The notes beneath the pieces were generated by a model. The model ran no database searches. It had not been told where the DNA came from and saw only the letters and a list, made by a program, of their open reading frames with translations. Position numbers and translations under genes: made by a program. A stretch of 64,000 nucleotides of DNA from Ceratodon purpureus (Eukaryota; Streptophyta; Bryopsida; Pseudoditrichales; Ditrichaceae): contig CM026422.1 in NCBI GenBank assembly GCA_014871385.1, positions 18,193,437 to 18,257,436 on the forward strand, in the 5' to 3' direction. Below, in pieces: positions 1 through 11,748 of the stretch. Each line of letters starts with the position of its first letter. Position 1 is the first letter of the stretch.

Positions 1-243
1 CATGAAGTAGCCAAAACTGCCATTTTAAGTATGAGTTGTTGCCAGCACTTAACCACTTCGCAAATCCAATATTCGCCACCCTAAGACCCTGCTCAGCAAA
101 GGACTGTAGACACCCCCCAGCAGTAATTTTTTTTGGGAGCCACTCATACTCTCTACTGTAGATCAAGTTTCGACAGTCTGGCAAACAGTTCCAGAAAAGA
201 AGCGCCTTTCGCTCACCCTCTCGGATGAGGTAGAAAAAACGCT
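1..243 (-). other. Coding-like fragment at window edge
   Basis: A minus-strand frame stays open from about base 243 to the window edge, roughly 80 codons, with protein-like composition: a WLPKKI stretch, then GGC and AKWLSAGNNS near the left end. The look is that of the C-terminal part of a plant LINE polyprotein or another transposon protein, but I do not recognise a defining motif. It continues beyond the window. It could be an exon of a real gene; no start or stop is visible. Confidence 0.3.
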
Positions 244-1515
244 GGCCGAATGTTGTCAAATTACCGATTCAATTTGAAAGAGTTAGGATTTTTTCCGGCT
301 TGTATTTTAAATATTACCTAAGTATTATATGGGTATCATCCAGCTATCATGTAAGTATCATACAGAATAACCGAATGTTTTTATGGAAAAGTGTATAGAA
401 TTAAAGTTTATAGTTGGATTGTATCAGAAACTTCCCGAACAGTGTATAGAATTGACACAATATTGACAAATGTAGTATTCCTTGGAAACAATTATGTTCC
501 TTACATCTTCAACATTTGACAACATACCCGCACAAATGTTCACAATGTTGACAAATCAATTGACATATTGTAAATTTCACATTGGACAAGTTTTATTTCA
601 AAGAAAAAAAGGTTATGTTGTCCACAAAAGATTGTGCTTGATTGTCGGAAACTCCAAAAAAACTCATAATCCCCCTATTACTTCTTAAATTTGAACAAAC
701 ATTTAAAAGATGTAGCTTAATAAAATTTGATTCTCAAAAAACAAAATTACTAGAATTTAAAATTCTACCCCCAAATGTCTTTTTGATTTATATATTTTTA
801 AAGAAAACCTCAAATTAGATATAGCTAAATGTCTCTTAAAACATTTTATCATAGAATTTATTCTTATTCCCAAAATTTTCCAAATTTTTGATATATTTTC
901 TAGACATGTTAGCTATGGTACTCCAATGGTAAGTAAGAACTTTTTGCTTAAATACAATAATGGCTTAACTTATAAAAAGATTTTACTATGTCTTATTAAA
1001 AACAGTCTAAAATTTCCCTTTCAAATGCACAGAATAAAAATCAATCAATTTTATTAAAAAAAAATTCTTTAAAAATCAAAATTAAAGATGAAAACAAATT
1101 TTGAGTAATTAAAAACTTGATATATATTGATCATTGGAATAAATTTCAAAATCTTTGGATTTAGTTTGGGTTTTTTATATTTCAAAATTCACAGAAAATG
1201 TGGATTAAAAGAAATTTATACAAAATAAATATGATAGACAAAATAAAAGAAACCTTTATTAGTCTTCAGGTGTTTAAAACGGCCGGACATTTATAGATTA
1301 TATGTTCCTAGAAACGGTCACCTATGAAGTTCTCAAAAATATACTAGCTAATTACCAAAAAATTATCATCAATGTCTAATGATGGAGTTTGCCAAAATTT
1401 AGTTATAAATGAATTTAAATACAAAGTTTGTACAAGGTGGTTTGTGGATGTGGTGCTTAGATTCACATGGTCCAAAACGTATTGTTTTTAGCTTTTAGCT
1501 ATTATTTTTAGAATG

Positions 1516-1580
<65 letters not shown>

Positions 1581-2186
1581 TTTCTACAAATTTTTATTGA
1601 AGCCTTCTACACTAAACCTTGGAAAAATTTACTTAATTATTGAACAATTGGTTGATAATTATTTACTTGGTTTTGGCTTAATTCTTTTTTTGTCTACATT
1701 CTAAAGGTCAAATTGCGTGCAATGTTGGTTTTTAAACATAAGTTGTTGTAAAAAGTGATAGTTTCTATAGGTCCTACTTTGGTTACAATAGATCTTATTA
1801 GAAACTTAAAAGTCACATTTTTGCAATATTCTCAATATGTTTTATACAGGTGCAAGGATATTGCATTCAAAGTTGTCAAAGGGATATTATAATACGTGAA
1901 ATTTAAAATCAACTTACAAAGGGTATAATACAAACATACAAATTTCATTTAAAAAAAATACAACAATGAAATTTTTATGTTTATGGTAGTCTTGATATTC
2001 ATTTTCTCTTAAATAAGCATTTTATTTATTTTATATTGAATGTAATCACTCTTGCATCTATATATAACATACCAACAACATGACTTACTAAGTTCGTGGT
2101 GAGGAGTGAGGAGTGTAGCATCATCTAGCTTTTATTTGGTGATATTGTGAACATTGTGGGCATTGAAATTGTGAAAGCACTTGAGT
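244..2186. other. AT-rich intergenic DNA
   Basis: No convincing gene. Short open frames here are by-products of AT-rich sequence. The only clear structure is the TA microsatellite listed separately. Confidence 0.6.
1523..1578. repeat. (TA)n microsatellite
   Basis: About 28 uninterrupted TA dinucleotides. It produces an artificial Tyr-Ile repeat frame on the plus strand, which should not be read as a gene. Confidence 0.95.
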
Positions 2187-2189
2187 TAG

Positions 2190-2459
2190 GTATGGTCTTG
2201 TTACTTCCTCTCCACGCATCCATTCCCACATTCCAATAAAGGACTCACGTGAAGCTGATCAATCAAATTCTGGCTTCAAAGTGCAAATTGCAGGGACTCC
2301 TTTTACTGACCTTGCAGTCAATCAGAGCAAAAGTCGCAAACTTACAAGGAAATCAGACAACAATGGCGTCCTTGATAAGAGTGACACCTATGATTTGGAA
2401 GTTGAAACATTGAATTTGCACACATCAGAAATATACGAACTCATCCTCAAGCGCTCTTA
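2190..2459 (+). other. Exon-like open fragment, unknown product
   Basis: About 90 codons are open on the plus strand, ending at a TAG at 2457-2459, with protein-like composition (KDSREADQSNSGFKV near the middle, then YDLEVETLNL towards the end). There is no ATG near the left edge, so it could only be a terminal exon or a gene relic. An AG acceptor-like site lies just upstream, near 2189. No family recognised. Random occurrence is possible. Confidence 0.25.
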
Positions 2460-2651
2460 GCACCTACAATGACATGTAAAGTGGGTCGCCTATCAGCGCC
2501 AACACCGGCAAGTGTGTATATTTGGAGGGAACACATATTAGTCAAATTAGTCATTGCTAAGTGTAAAATATATTATAATTTTAGCCTATATTTTTTTTGA
2601 TAAAATGTAAATATGTAATGAATTTTGGAAGTTTCTTGCCTTGTTTAGTAC

Positions 2652-2805
2652 ATGAGCACCACTAGGTATCCCATGTTAGGGCGGATCATAAATAAGGGAT
2701 CCTGATCAATAACAAGCCTTCATTAGGAGTTATAAATGATTGAGTGTGGTGATAATGAAGTGAAAGTGTGGCGGAGATGGGGGTCATTTCTTTAGTGGTG
2801 CTCAT
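2652..2805. repeat. Short element with 13-bp inverted ends
   Basis: ATGAGCACCACTA at 2652-2664 is perfectly inverted at 2793-2805. The 154-bp segment between them has no coding potential. It may be a small MITE or a solitary inverted repeat; no target duplication was found. Confidence 0.35.
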
Positions 2806-2821
2806 AGGATGGTTCACCTCA

Positions 2822-3293
2822 GGCCCGCTTTACACTAGAAACAAGAAGTCCAGGAGAAAATAAGCCAAGGGCCACCGCCCATTCTTGAAAAGACCAACTC
2901 TAAATTTGACGTCCTTTGGATATAGTGTAAAGTGAGAAGGGGTCTACAAACATGTGCTGAAATTTTTAATACATTTTCTAATGTAGGGTTATGAAAAATT
3001 ATTAAAAAAATGAAAATGATTGGCTATGAGAATTTTGGCCATATGGTCCTCTGGATTTTTAGTCAGACCCACCTAAAGAGGTGGGCCTCACTAAAAATCC
3101 AGGGGTCTTCAAAAATGTGCCTTTTTGTTGCCACTAAGGACAAAAGTGCTGTCCATGTCATTTTCTCCTCCTCTTGTCCCTTGGGCTGAAATTTTAGGTG
3201 TAAAGTGGCATTTCTTCATCTTCTCGATTTCTACGCATGTGATTGGCTGAAATTTCTTTTATGACGGCCTCTCGCCTCTAGTGTAAAGGGGCC
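2822..3293. mobile_element. PIF/Harbinger-like MITE (TSD TCA)
   Basis: A 472-bp non-coding element. Its ends are inverted repeats of about 18 bp: GGCCCGCTTTACACTAGA on the left against GGCCCCTTTACACTAGA read inward from the right. A TCA trinucleotide flanks both sides in direct orientation (2819-2821, 3294-3296), as expected for the 3-bp duplications of PIF/Harbinger elements. At 3053-3100 it contains a 48-bp hairpin (GGATTTTTAGT... paired with ...ACTAAAAATCC). No transposase. The superfamily is inferred from TIR plus TSD length only. Confidence 0.6.
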
Positions 3294-3469
3294 TCAGTGT
3301 CTCTATTGCCAACATTTTAAAAACTCAAGACTCTTCTTATATTCTTATCCATTCCACTATCACAATATTAGTCATTTAACCCCCAAGGTTATGAGGGTAT
3401 TTTTTATCAAAACTGCTTCAAAACATCCCTTCTTCAAAGCAAGGTGGATTTTGCAAACTTGGGGTCTTT

Positions 3470-4397
3470 TTAACCCCTAAAAATCCATGGTGTTTTTGGA
3501 GCTCTAAAACCTCAAAACTCCAATTTTCTACCTCTATGCACTCCCGGGAGTATGTATCAAATTTGTTTACTTATTTAAAACTTTCAACCGTAAGATCCTC
3601 TACATAAGCCTATTTCAAGTTACCTTCCAAAAAATTAACTGTTGGATGTTTATCATTTGCATGATCATAACATCCAAAGTTTGTTCAAAAGTTTTTTTAG
3701 GCCTTGCTCAAGAGGCATTGTCTTCATGGTGCAAAGGAGGATTTGAAGATTTTTACATCAAACATCATGGTCATATTTTTTTCCATGTAGCTAATCAAGT
3801 TGGGTACCTCCATGAAAAAATTGAGAGACTCATTCATCTTTTTATACCTTCATAAAAATCATTTTCTATAAGCAGATCTGAAAACAACGATATAGTAAAA
3901 CATGCATGACATTACATATATTTGGTTTTAGAAAAATCTAAACGGTGGTAAGGTCCCTTTATGGGTTTGTGATTTTTGAAAGAAATTAGTTTTGAAAAAT
4001 TCCAAAATCTCAAATTTTGGTAAATTTTGAAAGAATTAATTCAAAAATTTTGAAGCTTGTTATTGTAATTTTTGGAGGCTGCCCTTGTAAAAATGGTAAA
4101 CTTTTTCATAGGGGTCTCTTTGGAATTTGAGTAGTGCTTTGGTTATGAACATGTTTCAAGAAAAAAAATCTTAAAAAAACCTAATTTCAAAGTGCCCGCC
4201 CGAAACTTTAAACCTAAAATATCTAGATGAAGGTATTAAAATTGGAATATGGCTTTGCAAATTTTTACACATACACTTTGCAGTATAATGAGTCTCCAGT
4301 AAAAATCTTAGGCAAAAATATTAATTTAAACCCCTTCATCTAAGCTGCCCGAAATAGCAAAAAGCCATTTTGGTGGCCGTGGTCGTTTAGGGGTTAA
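3470..4397. mobile_element. TTAA-family element (inner copy)
   Basis: A 928-bp element running from TTAA-CCCCTAAAA at 3470 to GTTTAGGGG-TTAA ending at 4397. It sits within the copy at 3376-5178, at a TTAA. The subterminal motif AACCGTAAGATCC is near 3586. It is non-autonomous: no open frame resembles a transposase. Its length matches the copy at 17,693-18,626 (934 bp), and the first 60 bp are recognisably related. Confidence 0.75.
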
Positions 4398-4874
4398 GTA
4401 TATCTAACTGTAAGATCTTATAGCTAACTTGTATGTCTACATGTCCACAAAATCTCACGCACTCATTCCTCACCAATTGCAAGACCGTAACATTAAAAGT
4501 TAAAAAACATGTTTTTTTCCCCGGCGCAAAAAGGGGACAACAGAGTTTTGAAGGCCCAAAAAACCATTTTTTAAAGTAGATATGGAATGAGTCTCTCCAT
4601 ATTCTTGTTCCTAAGTGAGTTAGGTACATGTCCAAAAATTATCTTATTCAAAAAAATTGTGGAAGGTTGCCAAAGAAATCATTTTCCGCTAGGGGTGTAC
4701 TGAAATTCACAAGCAGAGCCCGTTTTTTGACAATAAAAGTAGCATATGAAAAAAAATTGGATTAAAAATCCGAACGGTGGGAACATGCTCTAATGTCTTC
4801 TCTATACATAGAAATTTTTATTTTTGAAAAATATCAAAATCTTAAGTTTTGGTGGAATTTCAAAGTTTCGTCTT

Positions 4875-4933
4875 TGGGCAGATTTTGGCAGATTTTGGCA
4901 ATATTGGGCAATTTTGGGCAGTTTTGGGCAGAA
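4875..4933 (+). repeat. Short tandem TTTTGGGCA repeat
   Basis: Six degenerate copies of a 9-11 bp unit (TTTTGGGCA / TTTTGGCAGA) inside the outer TTAA element. The same GGGCA/TGCCC words recur near the ends of other family members. Confidence 0.7.
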
Positions 4934-5178
4934 TTTGCTGCATTCACAGTGGCTGTGAGCTTGCTCGATGTTTGGCTGAATGCAGCTTTTGACACTCAAA
5001 ACCCCGTAACTATTTTTCAGTATGTTGAAAAAAAAGTTTAAAAAAATTCTACACAAACCTCTTCAAAATACCTACCAACATTATTTTTTTCAAAGATTTA
5101 CGAATTAAATTGGAAGTCTAGAAACCTACTCAAACTTTAAAAAAGCCCATTCCATGACAATTGTCCTTTAGGGGTTAA

Positions 5179-6031
5179 TGTCACGGTTTTTGATGCTAAA
5201 GAAACAAAAGTTGAAATGGAAAATTATGAAGAATTTTTTATTTTATTTTATTTTAATAATTTAATATTGTAATTTTCAAAGTTCTATAGTGAAATCATCT
5301 TTATTTGGTTCCTAAAAAATATATATATAAACTAGATTTTAGCATGAATTGGAGACATTCTATTCTACTAACTATATTTGTACATGCGTGTGAATACAAA
5401 GCTAAATAAGTTAGATTCTTATAATTAGAGGTCAATTTAGAGAAAATTTCCTTTAAAAAAATCTATGACACTCTATACTTATGTATGGTTTAATTTAATT
5501 TTTAAATTTGATTAAACACATATTTGAGGAAAGCATAAAAGATGGGTGCATTTGGAGATCGGTGAAATATTTTTGAATGTGAGGTACCATAAGCAGAATC
5601 AAGGATCACTAATCCCTGCGAGTTTTAATTTAACATTAAATATTTCCTAAAATTTATTTTAAATGTTCTAAAAAAGGTCTTTAATAATTTATATGAACCA
5701 TTAAACTTTTAAACAAATTTTTCTACTATATAAACTTGTCTTCAGAATATGTTTCTCTAAACTATGTTTGATTTGTTACATCATATTATGTCAATAGAAT
5801 TCTTATAAAGAGAATATTCTTGTTGTACAAAACGTGAGGAAAATGACTATTTAATATGTCGTCTATTGATGTACAATGATTTTCTTTTTGTTTTTGTTTC
5901 TTTTTATTCCATAAACACAAATAATTCATCTCTAGTTTAAAAGATTACTTATTTCATTAGAAAAGGACCACCCAAAAATGCTCAATTCTATCTGAAATTC
6001 ATTTTTTGGGGTGAAATAGTCAACCTTTCAC
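5179..6031. other. AT-rich spacer
   Basis: No gene, TIR pair or RNA gene is visible in this AT-rich stretch. Confidence 0.55.
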
Positions 6032-6094
6032 ATTGGCAGATGCTCTGTTTCTATTGGCAGATGCTCTGTTTCTATTGGCAGATGCTCTGTTTCT
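6032..6094 (+). repeat. 21-bp tandem repeat, three perfect copies
   Basis: ATTGGCAGATGCTCTGTTTC plus one base, repeated three times without a mismatch, directly followed by diverged DNA. The 21-bp period keeps a frame open (ADALFLL repeated), but there is no sign that it is translated. Three identical copies imply a recent duplication. Confidence 0.9.
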
Positions 6095-6347
6095 AAACTT
6101 GTGTAAATTCATAGCTACTGAGACTGATTATCTACATGGGCTTCAGTTTGCTAGTTTGCTAATACTAAGTTACTTCTGGTTGACCTCAGTGGGTTTACAT
6201 CCAACTCTGCTAAATTATTTACATTTTTGTACGAATTGCAATCTAATGGTGAAGTTCTTTGTATTTACATACTTCTACCATGTACAAATTATGCTGCACA
6301 CTTCCAATCAAATGTTGATTCCCTTGGCATGAATTTGAAGTGCCACA

Positions 6348-7290
6348 CTATGCTTTTCTTGCAAGGCTTCTCCACTTTTTTGAAAGTCTCCTGTATTTTT
6401 TGCAACTCCTTGGTGCTTGTTTGCAGTGTTTCTTGTGCCCTCCCAATGTTTGTTTGGATTTAAATTTCTTCTGGCATGCTCCACACACAAATGGCTTCAT
6501 TTCTTCTTTGATGCTGGAAATGGTTGGAAGTGAATTTTCATGCACCTTACTACCGTCAAGTGGTGGATGATCTTTTTTTACTGAATGTGCATTTAGCCCC
6601 TAAACGTCCTCACCTATGTCCAATTTAGGTAGTTTTGCAAAGATGCATTATAAAATGCAATTAATATGAATATTTAGAACTTGATGTAAGAATAAAAGTT
6701 GTACATTTTGAATTTTAGATTCTATCCATACGGTTAGATCTATGATTGCTATCACTAATCTTTATTTATAAATTTTGAAACATTATAAAAAATTATTTTT
6801 TAATTCATTTACAAATAGGATATAGACAATAAGTGGATGAAATTGGTTGTAATGGGTTATAATGTAGTACTTTAGGTGTAGTGATTTTTGGAGATTTTTT
6901 GGATGCTTGATTTTATGAGTTTATTTTTTCAAGAACACTTTTAGACAAAAATCTTCAAAATTTTGGGTGAAACACTACAACACAAAATGATGCATAATTT
7001 CTTCAAAAATTGTTTCCTTTTTGATCGGATGACACATACAAGAAGCTAACTTCCCATAGAAAATTCAATAAAAAAATCACACCACAAAAAGTGCACGACG
7101 GATGAGAAAATGCAGATGGAATCCGTACATCAGGCCATTTTGGCCTGCTTAGGCAGTTAGGGGTTAGAAATGCAAGATCATTTGGAGAGCTTGAATAAGG
7201 AGAAACCAGGTCGTACCAATTGAACCATGGGATAGATGAGTCATTGAGTTTGTCCTCTTGCCCCCATTGGTGCCATTGTTTGAAAATGGT
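6348..7290 (-). pseudogene. C2H2/C2HC zinc-finger gene split by a transposon
   Basis: The 3' part (6595-6348) encodes a plant-type zinc finger, FVCGACQKKFKSKQTLGGHKKHC: Cys-x2-Cys, 12 residues, then the QTLGGH variant of the plant QALGGH signature, with H-x3-Cys rather than H-x3-His. A basic tail follows, ending at the TAG at 6348-6350. The 5' part (about 7290-7168) is coding-like, with WHQWGQEDKLN and then PWFNWYDLVSPYSSSPND. A 575-bp element (6593-7167) lies between. Taking it out with one copy of its 4-bp duplication joins the two parts in frame. Such proteins are normally DNA-binding transcriptional regulators. The start codon and any upstream exon were not identified. As it stands the frame is broken, so it is probably a null allele or pseudogene. 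Confidence 0.6.
6593..7167. mobile_element. TTAA-family element with TTAG duplication
   Basis: A 575-bp element: TTAG-CCCCTAAAC on the left, GTTAGGGG-TTAG on the right. Here both flanks read TTAG instead of TTAA, which suggests the four bases are a target-site duplication and not part of the transposon. It carries a CGGTTAGATC subterminal motif. Internal sequence and length resemble the copy at 51,304-51,877 (574 bp), for example a shared TAAATTTTGAAAC segment. Non-coding. Confidence 0.7.
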
Positions 7291-7689
7291 ATAAAAACAA
7301 ACACAATTATAGAAGAAGATGAGTAAGAATGAGATTGAGAAAGATGGAGAGTGTTTTTCTGAATGGTGAATGTGGAGAGGGGCTTTGAATTCATTGTATA
7401 TACAGTAGAAGGTTGAGACTCAGTACTTTTACATTAGAAAAAGTAATAGAAAGCTTGCGGGACAAGTAAAATAGCACTTTCACGCAGAAACAGAACACCA
7501 CTGCAATTTTACATTGGAACAATCCATTACTTTTACGTTATGGTATCGTCTGCTCACTGTACCAATTCCCTTAGTAACACAGGGGTATCAGGAACGAAAC
7601 GAAGGGTATCATCCGGTCACCGGAGTAACAGGCAGGTAGGCGAGAAACAGTGAAGAGAAGGAAAGCCACAGCTGTAAAGAGAAGGAAAA

Positions 7690-7845
7690 CACGGGTGTAA
7701 AGGTAAAAACAACTCTTGGGTATAAAGAAAAGGATAACCACCGGGGGTTAAAGAAAAGAGGAACTGCACAGTTAGATAGAAAGAAAACCTTGGGGTAGAA
7801 GAAAAGGTAACCTCGGGGTAAAATTAAGGGGTTGTAAGAAACGAG
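7690..7845. repeat. Degenerate ~25-bp purine-rich tandem repeat
   Basis: About six diverged copies of a unit like TTGGGGTAAAAGAAAAGGTA. The strand asymmetry keeps minus-strand frames open over about 95 codons, which explains the apparent Phe/Ser/Pro-rich frames there. Not a gene. Confidence 0.5.
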
Positions 7846-7899
7846 AGGAGATGGAGAATAAGCTGGAGGGAGAAAGTAAAAGCGAAGAAAAAGCAAAAG

Positions 7900-9089
7900 A
7901 ACAGGAGTTAGGGTTTAGGTAGGGTTTAAGGGCAGGAGAGCAAAACCCACGCAGGAGAGGATTTCTCGCAAGCATGTTGGCTTCATTTTTTATTGAATAA
8001 GAAAAAGGTTATCACCTAGATTGTTTATTTGTATTTCACTTATTTGAAACAAATGAAATCTCCATTGCGCAAAGAATACACGTTAACCTTTTGGAGCCCA
8101 TGGAACCATAATGTGGTTGCGAAACTTAGTTGGGGGTGAATATTTTGAAATCCAGAATGAATTTGCTCTCAACTATACCTATTCAGATTTCCGTTCTTCT
8201 CACAAGCTCACGATGCAACAATCAGATCTCAATTTGGAATAGTCTAGGGGGTCCAAATTGATAAGAATACATCACTGTAGCAATATACGACAACCAAAAG
8301 AAAAGCGGAATTGAAGAGAATACGAAGAAGAGAGTACAAAAGATAAGGGTCTTAGTGGGATGAACTTCGCTCATGAAGAAAGTTTTAGTCCATGAGTGGT
8401 TGTTTCTGTTGACATTGTAAATGTAGATGGATGATTCTCTAGAAAAAGAAGTGATGTCTCATTGGAGTATGGCTAAAGATGATTGCCATAACGATACACA
8501 TCCTTGTCAATACGGTATTACAGTGATATTGTACATATAGTGTATTTAGAGGAAAATACAATAGATTTGAGGTATTATTTTTTCTTTTTTTCTTTTATGT
8601 CTACATTCTAACTCTTCAACCGTTGTGGATTGCATTACAATTGAGTCATGTCAATGAGGCCTAGTGTACGAAAAACATCCTAAACCGTATACTGTTTTCA
8701 TGCCTAAACGTTACAAATCCTCTAAATCTTTTTGTAATTTAGCACATATATATTTTAGATTTATCCTAAAGATGTTAACATTGGGCATAGCTAAACCGCT
8801 CTTTTACTAAACTTAGAAATTTATTCCAAGATTTATAGGGTTCCAAACATACACCCCCTGAAAAATTACACTAAACTGCAATCTAATTGTCTTCCATATA
8901 CGGATTATATACTTCAAGTTTCCACGGTTTTATTAGGTCCATGTTTTGCCCATAGTATTCTACTTACCTTAGCTACAGTACTATACAGTTAGATATAGAA
9001 CAGTACGAACCTATTTTTGTTTATGCCAATAATAGTGCAGAAAACCAGAAAAAACCGAGTTGCTCGAAAAAACCCTGGGCTCCAAAGGG
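7900..9089. other. Intergenic DNA without recognised features
   Basis: Unique-looking AT-rich DNA. A few short words such as GGGTTTAGG near 7910 resemble telomere-like motifs, but there is no array. Confidence 0.5.
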
Positions 9090-10182
9090 TTAACCCCTAA
9101 AGCATCAACTCAACAGTTTTGGTATGATTTAGGGTCCGGTCAGGCTCCCTATGAGTCAAATTTTATCGGATGTGGCTGTAACTTTGGCACAACATGGAAA
9201 ATTGTCATATCTTTCTAGCAAGACCAAATCTTACTTCCATCAGGCCCGTAGTTAAGAAATAATTGGTGTTTAAAGATCAAAATTCAGTTCAGGGCAGCTC
9301 CGGCAGGTTTGTGGTCGATGGGAGTGGTGTACCAAATCTGTGAAAGTCTACAGTGACTTCCAAATGATCCTTTCTGAAATCGTTTCACAATTTTTTTTAA
9401 CTTAATTTTGAAAAATCCAACCATAGGATCTTGTTCAGAGCCATCCAATTAGTCTACGTACCAAGTTTTGTAAACTTTGACCGTACGGATCTTGAGATAT
9501 ACTCAGTCAAAGTTTCAAGTTTTATAAAAACTGTCAAGACAGATCAACAGTGATTGGGTCACCTTCATCACCCATTTTTCCTTCACCATTTTCTCCTCCT
9601 AAACCACAGTATATGCTGTAAAATTCATATCTATTTTGGGTTTATTTATTTTTTAGATTTCTTTTTTCTACAATTTCTTTTCCATACAAATGCATGTATA
9701 CACCGTTCGGATTCTTAAAAATTGATGATCTTCTGAGGCGTTTGTAGTGTGGAAAAAGAGCCAGTGTATATGCATTTCATTTGCCTCTCGTCATTGGAAA
9801 TGTGGTTTTCCAATGCTTCTGTGTGTTGTATTGTCTTCAATTTTTTTGAGCATACTTCCAACTCACTTTAGAATCCAAAACTGAAGAGCCTCCACCCATG
9901 CAATCTTCAAAAATGGACTGTTTTACTCTCAGAAGTGTGGTTGTCCCTGCCGGGCATGACAAAAAAAAAACTTTTCACTTAAGTTCAAACCTTATGATCT
10001 TCGAAAGGGTGAGGAGTTACAATCTAAAATTTTGTTTACGCATACATGTACAAGTTAGGTACTAGATCCTACGGTTAGATTCTCCTAAATACGTTCAAGT
10101 TTGCATAATTCTACCTTGAACTAAAACAGGGCAGATTTGTGGCAGAATTTGGGATTTTATGGCCAAATGCTTTAGGGGTTAA
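9090..10182. mobile_element. TTAA-family element (long form)
   Basis: A 1,093-bp element. Its two ends share the terminal repeat TTAACCCCTAAAGCAT in inverted orientation. Immediate outer flanks show no similarity beyond the TTAA. Subterminal motifs AACCATAGGATCTTG (about 9419) and CTACGGTTAGATTC (about 10,061) are inverted with respect to each other. No transposase frame. Confidence 0.75.
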
Positions 10183-11499
10183 CATGAAAATGGAAGGTGC
10201 ATGTCTTGGGCCCTGCAATATTGCAGAGTGGCACATATGGAGTCTGGACTTTGACTACAAGTGAGTTGAAGATAGGTGAAGCATTCCGACAAGGGAATGA
10301 GGTGCCAGGAGAACCCTTTGAAAACTTTTCAATTTTGCTCGGTCAAGCACATTGATGACCACTCAGCGTCCTGAATGCAAAGTTCCCTGGTTGCAGTCTG
10401 GACTGTGGAGTCATGTTACCAATGCCTAGGTGGGTTGCACTTCCAAGACATGCATGCGCAGATTGTAGTACAGAGCTGATCATGAAATTCACATTATTGC
10501 CAATACCAATATTGAGTTCTTTCAAACCAAGTCTGTGTCCAAAATAAATACACCATAACTTAAATCACGTTTCCTCTTAGTCTCCATGAGTTTAATTGTT
10601 CGAGTTTATGTGATCATAAGTAAAGGTTTCATAAATCCTTTAAACCTTAGGGCAAATGAACATGCCATCTGACAAATGGAAGAATTGCTGGATCCCACCA
10701 GCTTTAATTTTGCCACAGTGTTAGTAAAATAAAGTTTGCATCAATACTGTATCACACACCATAGAATCAAATATTATCATGCTGTGTTGGTCTGATCTTC
10801 AGAAGACAAATATCAGTAAAGATTTTGTGATTATTGAAATTCAGTAGTGATTAGTATCAGGACCAAAGAAAATCGCCCGAAATTGGCTGATTAATGGTAC
10901 ATGCAGATCAGCCCACTTTGTTCCATGGAAATGACTGGCTATGTCTTCTTTCTCATGGAGTTGAGGATGGTACAATATTCTGGCGTTAACGTAATCTGGC
11001 ATGCATGTCCACCCTTCATGCGAAGGTCGGTTGGACTGGATTGGTCCTCAGAGCTTGAGGGCTATGGCCTCAACTGGCTTATTGAATGGGGTCAGGGTAC
11101 AGCCAAATGAAAATTGGAAATCCAAGCCTCTCATTGTACTGTATTTTGGTGCTGTCTTATTGGCATTTGCACTTGAGACTTGATGCTTCGCCAAACCAAT
11201 AAACACAAACCAGTCAGGGATGCCATTCTGGTCTCATTACCATCAGTTAGAAGACAATGCAGAGTAAGTAGTAAGAATGACCCTCATAATTCATTCAGTA
11301 TCATTCAGTCTGGACTCTCTATACGAAGGGACTACGTGTAGCAATTCATTTTTAATGCCAGCAGTGCAATGAAGCCACTGTTACAAAGAATGAATAACCT
11401 TAGCAGTTCAAGCAGTATGATTTAAGCCTCAATCTATTATTCTTTTTCTTTGCAGTCCACTGGATGAAGAGATTAACTTGATAATAATCTGTTAACAAT

Positions 11500-11529
11500 C
11501 CCCTCCCCCCCCCCCCCCCCCCCCCCTCC
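11500..11529 (+). repeat. Poly-C tract
   Basis: 22 consecutive C residues (11,505-11,526) within a slightly longer C-rich run. Such long C homopolymers are rare in AT-rich plant DNA and prone to sequencing length error. Confidence 0.9.
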
Positions 11530-11713
11530 ACGGATTAAGAGATTAACTTTACATAAATCAGCTTTTCCATGATCTGCTGGACTACACATCTGAGTCAGGC
11601 TTGGAAGGGGGATTGGAGTGTAGTTAGGTTTCAATCCATTTCCCTGCAATGGCTGGTGCGCTGCTTGTTGTACAGGCATGAGGCATAAATACCCGCAGAG
11701 TCATATATTGTTT

Positions 11714-11748
11714 TTTATTTTTTTTATTTTTTTTTATTTTTTTGAAGC
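11714..11748 (-). mobile_element. Tail-only retro-insertion (35 bp)
   Basis: A 16-bp direct repeat, GAGTCATATATTGTTT, occurs at 11,698-11,713 and again at 11,749-11,764. Between the copies is only an A/T-rich tail (on the minus strand GCTTC followed by an (AAAT)-interrupted poly-A). This is the footprint of target-primed reverse transcription that aborted after copying little more than the tail. Confidence 0.7.

Larger units (their letters stand above)
3376..5178. mobile_element. TTAA-family element, interrupted by a second copy
   Basis: Left end TTAA-CCCCCAAGG at 3376, right end CTTTAGGGG-TTAA finishing at 5178. Removing the inner copy at 3470-4397 with one TTAA leaves an element of about 875 bp, close to the ~930 bp of other copies. 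The internal motif CTGTAAGATC then lies about the same distance from the left end as CCGTAAGATC does in the inner copy. There is no coding capacity. Ends and TTAA targets match piggyBac-type transposons; assignment is by inference. Confidence 0.7.

Noticed and set aside
1513-1704. 63-codon frame with Tyr-Ile repeats
   Set aside because: Produced by the TA microsatellite; no gene context.
7609-7975. Phe/Ser/Pro-rich minus-strand frames
   Set aside because: Arise from the purine-rich ~25-bp tandem repeat on the plus strand.
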